A stretch of 64,000 nt of DNA from Coriaria nepalensis (taxonomy: Eukaryota > Streptophyta > Magnoliopsida > Cucurbitales > Coriariaceae). The position numbers and the translations under genes were made by a program. Below the pieces are notes generated by a model. That model worked only from the letters and a program-made list of their open reading frames with translations. It made no database searches and was not told the DNA's origin. Each line of letters opens with the position of its first letter. The first letter of the stretch is position 1. The stretch covers positions 8,396,001 through 8,460,000 of the forward strand of contig CP114496.1 of NCBI GenBank assembly GCA_027186245.1, in the 5' to 3' direction. Shown here piece by piece: positions 52,501-64,000 of this stretch.

Positions 52501-53046
52501 TAGAAAAACAAAAACAAAAAAATTGGAAGAGAAAATTTTTTCAAAAAGGCATATCAACTACACCTTCCATTGTCTATTCTTACAGTAGCAGGAAAATTTT
52601 CTTCAAGAAACGACTGGTACAAATCAGCACCCAATATGTAACGAGCACAAATGATATATTACCCCGGTTGTAATTACTTCTCCAAAACCTTATCCTTAAA
52701 AACGAATAAAAGAACCATTCCTAATATAACGCAGCTCATTTTACTATTTGCACAATGTCCATCCGCTATTAACCAAAATTCTTTCTCACAAAGCAGAGAA
52801 AAAATAATAAGCTAGAAATACAAAAACAGAAACTCACACGATCTTCACTGAAGAATTAGATACCAGAGGCACCGCCGGTATGACTGCTATCTCTGGCTGC
52901 GACTCCGTGTGAAACGGAGGTTTCTCTGGCAATGCTTCATTTTCCGATACTTCTCCCGTGAAAACCAGCTGTCTAGCAAGCTTCTTGGTCGGAATATCAG
53001 ACAATGTTGAACTACTAGGTGACACGCCGTCATCTTCGTCTTCCAT
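49556..53046 (-). CDS. TCX5: Tesmin/TSO1-like CXC domain protein, TCX5/TCX6 type
   Basis: Eight exons (53046-52838, 52087-51980, 51752-51575, 51384-51025, 50862-50768, 50676-50582, 50244-49834, 49584-49556) encode 494 residues. Two cysteine-rich CXC domains flank the RNPxAFxPK linker: [20 protein letters not shown], then NPNAFRPKI, then [20 protein letters not shown]. Such proteins bind CHR-like DNA elements and belong to DREAM/MuvB-type complexes that repress cell-cycle and DNA-methylation genes. Later blocks [24 protein letters not shown] and [16 protein letters not shown] match TCX5. Intron 7 appears to start with GC (AAGG/GCAAGT). The last exon reads only EKCSFLARN before TAA; a further 55 in-frame codons follow to 49388. 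The N-terminus is uncertain, as acidic codons continue upstream of the chosen ATG. Confidence 0.88.
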
Positions 53047-54340
53047 CAGAGGGAAATCAGTCTGCTCTTCTTCTTCTTCTCCCAGCAATTTAAATTCAGA
53101 ACTTCAAAAGGATTAGCAGAAATTCCAAGATTTCAGGGATCTTCTGTCAATCCACGGATAAGAGATCAATAATCAAGATCAAATTCAGAAAACTTCACAT
53201 CAAGATCCTCATCCAACGCCAAGGGGGAAAAGGCTGAAAAAGCGCTGTTGCAGCTCGAAATGTAATCAGAAGCTTGACAAGCAGTAGTGAAACTGGCAGG
53301 AATTTCAGCTCGCAACGCAGAGAAACGACGATTCAGAGAGAGATGATGATAGTGTTTAGGGTTCTGAGTTGCGATTTTTTTTTTTTTTTTACAGAGAGGA
53401 ATCAACTAGAAGTGGAGCGAAAAAAGGAATTTTTTTTTTTTCTTGCGCTGTTTCTCTCCTCCCTCTCTCTCTTAAGATTTTGAATTTCAATTTTTATGAG
53501 TATTAGACGATGATTTAATCTGACGGTCATGATTAAACCAAATTAATCGAACGGTAAAAATCAATAGAAAATGAGATTGGTATAGCAGTTGACCGTCGGA
53601 TTACGTCGAGCCCACAGATTCTCCGGAAAGAATTGTTTATCAGCATTATTCAGGTAATTGTAAGACCACGGAAGCATACTGTAAGCTTCGATTCACTATA
53701 TGCCACGTAGAGGTAGTAACACGTGGAACGTGATGACTGGAAAGGATGCTAGTTTACAAGGGAAGTGAAAATCATAGGATTTTGTTTAGAATTTCGCTCC
53801 ACAAAACTGAGAGAGAAAGGTTGGAAATAAAGATGGAATTGGCTATTGGCTATTGGCGCTAAAAGTGTTGGGTCCCACAAACGTTGTTGACTTGAGGGTT
53901 TTCAGCCAGTAATCCAATAAACCGACCGGTGAAGTTCTGGTTGGCCGAAATTTTTACTGGTCGTTACGACGAGATAAAATGGACGGTCTAGATCTGAAGA
54001 TCTTAGACGAGTGGACTCAACGACAATAATACTTTTTTAGAATAATAATTTATGTGAAGACACAATTTTATTCTGTAGCTTCAGTCCCTAGAAACATCAC
54101 AAGCTGTCTACTTGAACAATATAAATAAATGATCATAGCTCCTCCATCAATTTTTTTCCCTCTTCCCTTCAACCTCTTCCCTCTTTCCACTTCCCACATC
54201 CCCACTTCCCCCTCCCCCACCTTTGTTGACTGAGCTTTTTTTTTTTTTAATAAATATTTTGGTGACTGGAAGTTTTTGAATATATGTATGGATGCATAAA
54301 ACATGAACCATCTTCCTTGATAACTAGCTTGCTTCTTCGG
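53047..54340. other. TCX5 leader and promoter, and AIM1 3' flank
   Basis: About 53047-53480 is probably the TCX5 transcript leader, with a telo-box AACCCTAAA (minus) at 53355-53363 and CT/GA stretches. 54060-54340 is AT/CT-rich 3' flank of AIM1. No other gene was found. An open minus-strand frame at 53166-53405 lacks an ATG. Confidence 0.6.
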
Positions 54341-57300
54341 TTACAGACGCGCCCTTGAACCCGTGTTTCCTGAAGCCCGTGCACTCTGTACATAAATGAA
54401 GAATATCATTTTCAACTCTTTACATATCTATAATCTTATGTAATGAATCATATCACGGTGCCACATAGGCTATAATTAGAATTCACGAAGAGTATCATCT
54501 GGTGGTGTGAATGTTATGTTAAATTATATAAGGTCGCATTTTCTTGTGAAGGTAAAAGGATGCAATATAGGATTCTTACCAGGGGAATGCCTCTTGAAGC
54601 TCTTTCTTCTAGATACCTAGATGGCTTAAAGAAGTTGCCATATAATTCGGACCATTTTTTCAGACTTGTATACACATGTTTCAGCCCAACGAGATCTGCC
54701 CAGAAAATGATACCACCACTACAAAGAAAAGAAAATTATTTTCAAGTAAAATGAATTTACTTGGGTAATAGTGATGATTGGATTTAAAGGAAAGGAACAT
54801 CATGAACATCATGAACAAGAAACTAGCTTTAAGTAGCCAAAAAAACAAGGCTAGTCAGTTATGACTGAATTACCAGTAAGATGGAAAACTCATCCCAAGA
54901 ACAGAGGCGACATCTAGGTCAGAGGCTCGAACAACTACTCCTTCGTCTAAAACACGGCATCCCTCATTTACCACAGGAAAGAGTATCATTTCCAAAATTT
55001 CCTGGTCAGTAACGGTTATGGGCTGCCCAAAAACAATTAAACAAACACTTCAGGTAAAATCTAAGGAGAAGACACTGTCTTATGATGCACTAAGATAGTA
55101 ATGTCGTAGAAATTAATGGTCATGATGGATAACAGTACAAGTACCTTTCCACCAGGCATTATATTTGTAATTCTCCTAGATTCCTCAATAATTGGTGATA
55201 TTGAGAAATCGGGCTTTGGACGGCTCCCCCTTTCATAGCTATAGTATCCTTTTCCGTTGTTTTTACCTGATTACCAAGGTAAAAGTTGAGAAATTATGTA
55301 TGATTTCACAAGACAGTTAAAGATAGGTCCTTTACTTACCATTGCGGCCATTTTTTACCAGAAGGTCAACAAGTGGTGAATTGACAACACGGTCAGGGAA
55401 TGCATCAGCGAACACTTTCCAAACTGCAGTTGACACTCCATATCCAGCCAAGTCCTGAAGCCTACAAGAAAAATGATGTCCAAATGCATGCAATATATTA
55501 TACAAGTTATCATTTCACAGCATGCATAGCATTTTCTCTGACAAAAAAGGAGTGCATATATTGGACAGCAAAAAGGGAATGAGCATACTGAAAAGGGCCA
55601 ACAGGGAGGCCAAAATTGGTGATCACTTCGTCAATTCTGAAAACATCAACACCCAAATTGACCAACAAGTGTGCACTTTGTGAATATGGGAAGAAGGTAC
55701 GATTGACTGCAAAGCCAGGGCAATTGCCCACCACAACTAGAACCTTCTTTATGATTTTCCCAACGGCCATAAGATCAAGAATGACTTGTGCAGAAGTCTT
55801 CTCTGTCCGTACAATCTCAAGAAGTGGCATCACATGGGCAGGGCTGTTCGTTGAAAAGAAATACAAAAATATTTGTAATTAACAAAATGACACATAGATA
55901 AGAGTCATTTGCATGATTATCATACTGATACATTCTATTGCAGGATTCAAAATTTCATTCTTTTTTATTTGGAAGAACCTAAGGTAATTTTTGTTCCTTT
56001 ACGTTATGGGAAAATGACAGGAATCACAGTGTGATGCAGAGCGTGCATAAAAAGAAAATAACCTGAAAAAATGTGCTCCCACAACTCGATCTTGAGAGCT
56101 GGTCTTTTCCCCAACAACATTCAGGTCAATTGAAGATGTATTAGATGCCAATATGCAGTGAGGAGGGCATGCCTTCTCAATTTCAGTAAATATCTTCTGT
56201 TTAAGAGGAATGCTCTCGATGACAGCCTGCAAGTGAACAGAAAGTTGATTTATCTAGGCATATTCATAAAAGCTTTTATTCTAAGAAATGAAACTGACTA
56301 GAAAGGATCACACAAACTTCTACCTGACCAATAACATCCTATGACATCATTATCCCATTTTACTAATGTACAAACAATCTTCCAAACCATACACACTGAA
56401 ATGGTGCTGAAATTACCCACCTCTATGACCATATCCACATCTCTAAACTCTGAGTAATCCAATACACCTTTAAGATTTGACAGAGCTTTTTCTGCCTTAT
56501 CGTTTGTCAGCTTCCCTTTTGCTACCAAACCTTGAACATTTGCTGTCATAGAAATAACAAGGATCTTTCAAAGTTTATTGAGATATTTCTATCAAAAGTA
56601 AATATTAGAAATGATAATACGTTACTGAATTGAAGTATACCCCTGCTTTAATTATTATTTAAATTAGAAATCATGGAGTAGTATGTCTAACATGCAAAGC
56701 TCATGATCAACATTGCTCAGGGAGAGATGCAAAATCACAATTACCTTCTATGGTTTTTATCCCCTTATCTAGATACTCAGAATTGACCTCCTTGAGAACA
56801 ACGTGAATGTTACTTAGAACAAGAGCTGTAGCTATGCCAGACCCCATGAGACCACCTCCAATGACAGCAACTTTCTTTACATTTCTTGGTTTAAGTCCAC
56901 AATCAGTTACACTTGGTACCTATAAAAATTGAAAGTTGGCAAATACGAAGTAAAAGGTAGCAAACTGTTAGCATATCCCTTAAATATCCAGAACTAGAAC
57001 TGACTTGGGTAACGCCACATAGAAAATTAAGATTGGGCACCATACAAGTCAGGGAGTGAGTCTTGGGAAACAGTTGGTGCTTATTTGCATCAAATCTTTA
57101 CCTTTGATGTCGCACGTTGAGCAAAAAAGATATGAACAAGACTTTTCGATGTGTCTGATAAGACCAGCTCCTTAAATACTTTGGTCTCCTGCAATTTCAG
57201 TTTTCAGTACTTGAAATTATTCTTAGAAAAGGCCAAGGAAAATATTTCACCAAATAGAAAAGGTGTAATATTTTATCTGTGAATGCAGAATGAAGCATCA

Positions 57301-59046
57301 TCTTCTCGAGCCAAAGAAATCAATCCATGCTTTCTTCTTGAAGCAAGACTTATATACATGTAAACTAAACAGTAAAGACTTATACATACATATAGAACTC
57401 CACTATAGCCTCCATGAACAATTCCCTCTTCAATAACGTCAAGACAAGTTCTGTGCTGAGGCAAATGTGGAGCAGTTTTCTTTACTTGCTGTCTTGCTTT
57501 TCTCAATATTTCACGAGCTTCAGATAAGGAACCAATTTTATCTGTCCTGTGAAGAGAGCGAATCCATGGTTTTCGGCTTTCTGCAATATCTAGAGCCCAT
57601 GACCTAGATACTGTCAGCAATTCTTTTGGAGAGACAATTGCGTCAATAAGACCTAACTTCTTTCCTTCTTCAGACATAATTGGTTTGGATGACTGCATGA
57701 TATGTTAAACGACAAACATTAGATATCAATTTACCATTAAATGAACTGAAAGGATGGAATCCATACAAGCATCATTTCAACAGCCTTTGAAAGCCCAGCA
57801 AGCCTTGGAAGACGTTGTGTACCTGATATCAATTTCCCAATTAAATCAACTAGTAATTGTTCGTACACTATAAAATTTACATTTCTTCTAGTTAAAGCAA
57901 TTGTCCTAAAGTGGCTATACCTCCAAATCCTGGAATTACTCCGAGCGAGAGCTCTGGTAAGCCAAGTTGAGTTCTAGGTGCAGCAATTCGAGCATGACTT
58001 CCCTGCAAAAAGTTTAGTAAAGGGAATAACATATATACCCCCACATGAAGTTGAAGAAGAAGAAGAAGCAAACCAATGCTAATTCTAAGCCCCCTCCTAG
58101 AGCAAGTCCTTCAATTGCAGCAACTACTGGTTTCTTGGCATCTGCAGTTACAATGACATAATGAAGTAGAACACTGTTCCTACATTGACTAAACATCATT
58201 TGTAATGTTCACGGTCGAAATGCAGGGCCTGAATTATAATAAGGAGGTTTATACATACCTTCTATCGTGTTGACCACAAGATCAACAGAAACATCAGGGA
58301 TGAGAGAGATATCGCCTGCCATACAGGACAGTGAAACAGAAAATTCTCAATCAACAGGTCCAGTTGTTGACACTCAATCAAAGAATATATGTTATTAACG
58401 TCCGTACCTGTCTTATGAACTTTTTCAAAAACATTGATGTCGAATCCACCGGAAAACCTCCCTCCTTTCCCTACAGTAAACCAGTTCAAGAAATATAAAT
58501 TTTCATAATTCTGTACAAAAGTGAAATCAGAAAGCCAAGGTCCAGCTATCTTGGTAATCAATATTAAAAGATAAAGAAAGAAGCGTAAGACAGAAATTGT
58601 CCTCAAAATTACTAAACCCTACAGAAGTGATCGCTGGAACCAACTTCCCTGCTTAAATTCCAACAAGATTCGGACCTCTAAACTTTACCTCAAATATGAC
58701 TTTCAGATCAACAATTGAAAATAATTTCTAAGATATTGAATGAAAAAAGAAGAAAATAAGCAATACCAGTCAAAACGACAGCTCTCACATCATCTCTCGC
58801 CATCGCCTCGTCGAACTTCGCCTTCAGCCCATCAAGTACTGCATCACAATATCAACAACCAAACCACGAAGAAGATCACAAGTAAGCCAGCATAAATTTC
58901 AATTATTAAAATTTAAAAAAAAAAAAAAAAAAAAAAGAACGGCGATACTCACTGGAAAGAGCTATGGCGTTCACGGGAGGATTGCACATGGTGATCACAG
59001 CAACGCCGTCGTTTCCGACCTCCGAGGTAACCTTAATTTCGGCCAT
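54341..59046 (-). CDS. AIM1: Peroxisomal multifunctional beta-oxidation protein AIM1 (enoyl-CoA hydratase / 3-hydroxyacyl-CoA dehydrogenase)
   Basis: Eighteen exons (59046-58953, 58838-58767, 58470-58408, 58315-58259, 58141-58074, 58002-57921, 57822-57767, 57692-57390, 57188-57102, 56919-56745, 56542-56421, 56226-56063, 55843-55589, 55461-55340, 55266-55145, 55022-54874, 54718-54580, 54385-54341) encode 724 residues. The hydratase half has GGRFSGGFDINVF and GLALGGGLELAL. The dehydrogenase half has the NAD-binding GGGLMGSG (315-322), ASNTSSIDL and GAHFFSPAHVMPLLEIV with the catalytic His and Glu. The C-terminal domain includes GCRVLDEGVVVRASDLDVA. AIM1 acts in fatty-acid, jasmonate and salicylate-precursor beta-oxidation. 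The C-terminus is ARL, a non-canonical but permissible peroxisome signal (Arabidopsis AIM1 ends SKL as I recall). Confidence 0.95.
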
Positions 59047-59060
59047 TATCGGATCCACCT

Positions 59061-59396
59061 AACCCTAAAACCCTCCGAAATATGAAGAAATATGAAGAAA
59101 GATGAAGATGAAGAAGACGATAGTGAAGATGGCTGAAAGCTTGAACGATTGATTATCCTTTTATAGTTGAACGCATTTTTAGTGCGAAAAGCGTTACTGT
59201 TCAGTGCAGTTAGTGGTTTGGCGGGTGAAATTGACTGACTTTACTCTGATTTATTGCTCGTCTACACGTGGTCATCAACTTTTAAAACAATTTCTGCTTA
59301 TGCAACGACGTCGCTTAGCAGCTTCGACTTTTACCCACCCACCTTGTCTTTGTCTTCTTCTTCCTGTTATGTGGGCTTTCTGTAACACTGAGCCCA
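59061..59396. promoter_or_regulatory. Shared AIM1/NFD6 promoter with telo-box and inverted site II pair
   Basis: The two start codons are 496 bp apart in divergent orientation. AACCCTAAAACCC lies at 59061-59073, in the AIM1 leader. TGGGCT at 59372-59377 and its reverse AGCCCA at 59391-59396 form an inverted pair with 13 bp between them. Both products go to organelles, so shared regulation is plausible but inferred. Confidence 0.45.
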
Positions 59397-59542
59397 ATCT
59401 GGAGAAAATCCGAACTGATGCTAAGAGGAAACGGACGTCGTCGTTTCGATGCTAGATAAAACCCTCTTTTAATTCTTGCCTTCGTGGAAAGGTATAAGAC
59501 ACTAGAGAGACGAACAACGAAGCTCGAACAAGAAGGCCATCA

Positions 59543-60723
59543 ATGGCGTCCGCAAGGGTGGTATCTAGGTTATCGTCTCAGCTAAACTCAATCGTCGCTA
59601 AGGCTAGAAAAAGAACAATGTTGCCCGAGCTCTCTCCCCTCAAATCAAGCGCTCAATCTCAGCCGTCCGCTTCCGCAACAGCGCGCATTTCTCGCACTTC
59701 ACGGTGAGTTTTCTCCTCCAACTTGCGCTTCTCAATCTCATTTTTCGCTCTTAACTCGGTTGCAAGAAAATGAGTGAGATTTTCACTGTTCATTTGACTA
59801 GTCGGTTGGAAATTTTTTGTTTGTTCTGTTTGGTGGCTAGGTTACCATTGGAGTTGAGCAGCCAGGGATCAATGATGCCGTTGCACAGCGCAATAGCTTC
59901 GGCTCGATTGATTTCGAGCTTGAGCATTGAATCTCGGAGTTGGGGCTTAGTTCCTCAAGGTGTGTATTTGGCGATAATTTATGCTCCTTATTAATCACTG
60001 TACGCTTAATTTTGAATGATTCTGGACAAAAAATGCATTGATTGAACAAAAAAGAAAACGGATTAGAGCTTTCTATATACACTCTAAGTTTAAGAAAAAA
60101 AAAGTGGGTGTTCCAAAAATGGGGAGACAATTTACTCTTCTTGTCTCTCTTACATACATGATATGGCTGAAGCATAAGTGGAAGATTGAACTGATAATTT
60201 TCTTCTTATGTTATCGTGCATGCAAAGAATTTAATTTAAGAGTGGCGATTCTTAGATTGTAATCTCAATGCAGAAGAAGGTTTGGACTTTATCTGAGAAG
60301 ATTCTATATAATAACTGTGCCAAAACATAGCTGCTGCAAGTCAGAGCATTTTTGTTCTTGGTTTTGAGTCTGGTCTGCTTAGATTTCTTATCATGGAATT
60401 TTGACTCTAGATTCTTAATGAAGTTGTTCAGATCCTTCTTTGCTTGAAAAGTTACTAATATTTGCAACCGGGAAATGAATATGTGGCTATAATATCGATT
60501 TTTCAAGTACTTCAAAACTTTTTGAAAAGCTTGGCCTCATTCATAAACTTTCAACCCTTTTTTTAAAAATAAGACTCATTAGAAGCCCCATAGGAAATGA
60601 TTTATAATCATAAACTAGTGCTTTATCCCTCCAATAACAGAGCAATTATTGTCTTCGGTTGATGTAAACTTCCTCTTGATCCTGTCTTTTTTCTTTACTG
60701 CAGGTATATCAATGCCTTTATGA
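59543..60723 (+). CDS. NFD6: NUCLEAR FUSION DEFECTIVE 6-like small organellar protein
   Basis: Three exons (59543-59703, 59841-59959, 60704-60723) encode 99 residues. The N-terminus MASARVVSRLSSQLNSIVAK, rich in Ser/Arg/Ala with no acidic residue in its first 30, looks like a mitochondrial or plastid presequence. The conserved second half includes RLPLELSSQGSMMPLHSAIA and a WGLVPQGISMPL end. NFD6 in Arabidopsis is needed for karyogamy, the fusion of polar nuclei, and localises to mitochondria; the molecular role is unknown. The last exon carries only six complete codons plus stop; other acceptors downstream (for example near 61057) would give alternative tails, as this family is often alternatively spliced. 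Confidence 0.8.
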
Positions 60724-61515
60724 CAGTTTCCGGATCCAGCAAGATGTTAGTCAGCGTGTCTGTTTGTTGACAATTGCAGTTTTTATTGACATCATATTTT
60801 ATTTCGAGTACAGAGGCCTTGGATATTGATCGGTTCATCTCATATTGATAAGCCTCATTTGTTGTTGATTACTTTAAGGGTTGGGCTGTTCACCAGGAAG
60901 CTGGATGAGTTTTTATTTATTTAATAACACAAAATTTGGTTTCAATCATTTAAATCTCTGCTCTCTTCTTTGCTTCCCATGAATATCTATAGTTGTTACT
61001 GTACAGGCTTATATGCTGATTGCTTAGTTGAATCGAATCTCTTTCCATCTGCCAGGTGCATTGATCCCTATTTTGAAGAAACCTAGGTTATTATTTGCTT
61101 GATTTGATGCTCAATTTATTTTGTTTGATATACGGGCTTAAGTTGTTTGAACTTTAAACATACTAATTGCTAAGTACCTTTTTTACTTTTTTTAGCTATG
61201 GAAAGGGCATGTGAGAATAAGCTGTTTCACATATACACATACACTTGGAGGAAGAAAAATTGTATACATTAGCTACAGGTTAAACAACACAGTTAAAAGA
61301 AGAGTACATGCATATCAGATGCTTCAAGGATCAAGCCGAAATGGCTTAAAGCTTCCCGGTCCATTATATAGTAGGACGGAAGACCTATACACACTCCTGT
61401 AAATTGGTGGATCCCTCTGATTATCTACATATTTTCCGGCAAAGAATGTTCTCGTGTACTATTTAAAGTACTTCTTTCTTGGCTGGTAGTGTGGCATCAA
61501 TTATTTGTACAGTTC
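60724..61515. other. 3' flanks of NFD6 and the RopGEF gene
   Basis: Tail-to-tail region, T-rich on the plus strand. It probably holds NFD6 3' UTR and alternative terminal exons. No further gene was found. Confidence 0.6.
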
Positions 61516-63617
61516 TCAGTGACGAGCTGTTGGACTTCTTAGGCCGCTTAAATTCTCGAGCTTGTCCAAGTAAGAGAATCTCTTTGGGGTCACAATGTTA
61601 GCATATTTGTTTAGAATCTTCTCATTTTGTTCTTTGAAGTAGTTTTCCATGTTACCCATCAAACTGCCATTGTTGTTGCTGTTTTTGTCTGTTTCAGCAG
61701 GTGATGGTTTTTCTTTGTCCAAACTCCATCCCATGAAATCCGAAAGTGTTTTTGGAGTCATTATATCTGTTTCTACTTTGCTCGGTGTCAATAGTGAAGA
61801 AGAATACATCGATTTTTCCATCGAAGGGTCTTGAGTTAGAGAATCAGCATGAAGAACATCGTCAATTCTAGACATGATGTTGAATGCTAAGCTCTCTATA
61901 ACCCTCGAATAGCTCTCTAGAATCGACTTTCCTACATCCTATAAAACATTTTGGGAAAAATAAGATGTTACTTAAGCTGGTTAATACATAATAATAGATC
62001 GGAAAGTTTAAGCTTAGGATCAAAACATGCTTTCTTACCTTGTTGTATTGGATTTTGCAAATATCCAATGAGGATTGAGGGAGGCCTGGAAAACTTTGTT
62101 TGAGTAGAAGCAAGATGGTCTCTGCTCTTTCTTCAAAGAGTTCTCTTTTCTCTAGACTTATTGCTGAACCCCAAGATGACTTGTTGTCCTTGTTATGCAT
62201 TTTTCTCGTCCATATTATGATTGAAGCCTCGATTCGGTTCTTAAGATCGAGCACTTTGTGCTCGGTCGAAAAGTCCATGGTAGACAGGAATTGCCCGGGA
62301 TCGAAGAATTCGTCTGTTATACTCTTGTAGATTGTATCACCCAAACTAGATCTCCCGTTCTAGGAAGAAGAAAAATAAATTAATTTAGCTGTCTGGGATA
62401 TATATTGGGCAGAGAAAACGGAAACGGGTGTTTTTCGTTTAATCGTACCTTGGGCAGGGATTCAATGTAGCTTTCTGGGATCTCTATTTCGGATAAAATT
62501 TGAGCATTAATGGCCATGGCTGCTTTCAACACTTGGTTTGTACATTCCTTTTGAAAATGCAGCCACTTTCTAGCAACATCTGATAACCCTTTTTCGGGAA
62601 CTTTAGCAGTGGGCCGCCACCATTTATCGCCATTTCTTTGGGACGAATCCATATTGGAATCATCCTCTCCGGTGGAATACCAGAACTCATTTTGGTTTCC
62701 AAAGTGATCAAGATGCTCCTGTAAATTTCATAGTAAGAGCATCATCAAATCTGAAAACATGATCCAATTTATGACTTAGTATTTAAATTGAAACAACAAC
62801 ATTACTTACAATTAACATAGCATCAAGCTTTCTCAATGCCGGGATGTTCATGAGCAAATCGTTTCTTTGCCGCGTCACCATGATCTATAAAACCAAGACC
62901 CATTTTTCTTTTTAATACCAAACATGGATACGAAAATATAACATAGAGAAAATTATAAATTATTAATCACCTCCATGTTTGTTCCATCCTTTGATGTTTG
63001 CTGTGAAGGTACGAACTCAACAATGTGATCAGTTACAGATAGAAGCCAATCGATTTCTTTCCTCCATCTTGTCTTTTTCTCAAGCGACATCGGCTCTAGC
63101 TTATGCTCCCCGAAAACAGAAGCCGCAAGGTTTGTTATGGCATTTGATAAAGCCAGAGCCGAAGAAACTCCCTTTCCACCTCCCGACATGTCTTCCCCCA
63201 ACAACAATTTTGAAAACCGTTCCTTCATCAACTCCACATCTTAAATGACAAAATCACCCGAAAAAGGGAACTGTTTATTACGTTGTTCAGAACCGAGTTC
63301 AACAATACATATCAAACATACATGTAAAGTTGTAACTGTTTATCATTACCTGAGTTCGGTCTGAGGAGGGGGCTTCCGATTCTAGCATAGCCAGTTCCAT
63401 TATTATCTACCAAAGGGCTGTTGCAGTGATGATGTTGTTCGTAATTTGGGTGATCCCCTGCGGTTTTCGGTCTAGGTACCTCAAGCCCATGTCCATGTCC
63501 GGTTTGTAACGGACAACTATGATGAGCTTGTTGTCTGCCTGAAATGTCAAACATCTTTCTGAAATTGAACGATTTCGATTTTTGGATGCTATGTTGACTG
63601 CCAAAGGCTCGAACCAT
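61516..63617 (-). CDS. ROPGEF11: RopGEF (PRONE domain) Rop guanine nucleotide exchange factor
   Basis: Six exons (63617-63350, 63239-62971, 62884-62810, 62718-62449, 62359-62039, 61938-61516) encode 541 residues. A variable basic N-terminus precedes the PRONE domain, which starts about residue 90 with [20 protein letters not shown] and [20 protein letters not shown]. It continues with [35 protein letters not shown] and [20 protein letters not shown] to about residue 430. The C-terminal tail has [12 protein letters not shown] and ends [23 protein letters not shown] proteins load GTP onto plant Rop GTPases at the plasma membrane downstream of receptor kinases, controlling tip growth and polarity. 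The choice of ROPGEF11/13 rests on gene order near NPF1.2, recalled from Arabidopsis, more than on sequence. Confidence 0.9.
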
Positions 63618-64000
63618 CGTTCAAAACCCGAACTTTTCTTATCAGCTCTCGTCTGTGAACCCAAGATATAAGATTGAAAATGATTCAATCGTATTCTATA
63701 GATGAAAACAAATAGAAAAAAAGATGGAAGAGAAGAGTCTGTCTCTTTCTTTTCTACTGTGTGGCTTGCACGTTTGATTGTGATTGAGAGAAGAAAATAA
63801 GAGACACAGTTTTATGTGTTGCTGTTTTTGGTTATTTTAGTTGCAGTTTTGTTGGTCGTTTTTTTTTTTTTTCAGATACATGTAACAGAGCGTGGGGTGC
63901 ATGTTTTCTTTGTCAAAGATTAAGCTGCGTTGCTAGTAACTTCGTTGAGATTGTTTTTTTTTTTTGGGGAAATTGAATGGTTAGGAGTCAATGATGCTAA
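63618..64000. other. RopGEF leader and promoter, right edge
   Basis: GA-rich on the minus strand near the start codon, then T tracts. No other gene is visible before the window ends. Confidence 0.55.

Noticed and set aside
53166..53405. 79-codon open frame upstream of the TCX5 start, possible uORF or first exon
   Set aside because: It has no ATG (the frame opens with TTG), ends before the main frame and shows no family similarity.

Overview
The window is nuclear DNA from a eudicot plant. The evidence is AT-rich intergenic sequence, short GT-AG introns, CT-rich leaders, telo-box and TGGGCC (site II) promoter motifs, and plant-only families (Aux/IAA, IQD, TSO1-like CXC, RopGEF/PRONE, NPF, LIN-type U-box/WD40). 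I cannot name the species. Eleven complete gene models were rebuilt by following splice sites through the six frames. A twelfth, TCX5, is complete apart from an uncertain N-terminus. One more gene runs off the left edge, and two protein-gene relics are present.

Layout, left to right. 22-201 (-): first exon of an unidentified gene. 4843-6555 (+): Aux/IAA repressor, IAA26/IAA18 type. 9448-10894 (+): IQD calmodulin-binding protein. 14993-16033 (-): secreted HAD-type acid phosphatase. 17519-21346 (-): mitochondrial processing peptidase alpha. 21710-23412 (+): decayed plant phosphofructokinase (PFK) gene. 23672-25347 (-): METTL5-type rRNA m6A methyltransferase. 25348-34349: a 9 kb AT-rich gene-free stretch. 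34350-37416 (+): bHLH68-like factor. 39324-45258 (+): LIN/CERBERUS-like U-box/WD40 E3 ligase. 45590-45909 (-): 3' relic of a CDKF;1 kinase gene. 46198-48334 (-): NPF1-type transporter. 49556-53046 (-): TCX5/6-like CXC protein. 54341-59046 (-): peroxisomal multifunctional beta-oxidation protein AIM1. 59543-60723 (+): small NFD6-like organellar protein. 61516-63617 (-): RopGEF.

This is an ordinary euchromatic gene row, not an operon or a metabolic cluster. The genes cover auxin signalling, Rop/calmodulin signalling, organelle biogenesis, peroxisomal fatty-acid oxidation, rRNA modification and symbiosis-type ubiquitin ligation. From memory, the order looks like a union of two Arabidopsis blocks. 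One is IAA18-IQD27-MPPalpha-NPF1.2-ROPGEF11 on chromosome 1. The other is METTL5-CDKF;1-TCX5-AIM1-bHLH68-PFK1-acid phosphatase on chromosome 4. Both relics (PFK and CDKF) have counterparts in the chromosome 4 block, so they look like genes decaying in place after genome duplication.

I found no CRISPR array, rRNA, convincing tRNA, intact transposon or obviously new system. The most useful leads are the PFK relic with two stops and paired compensating frameshifts; the TCX5-like gene, whose last exon seems cut short by a 30-bp insertion and whose last intron appears to use a GC donor; the AIM1-NFD6 shared promoter; and the unidentified gene at the left edge.
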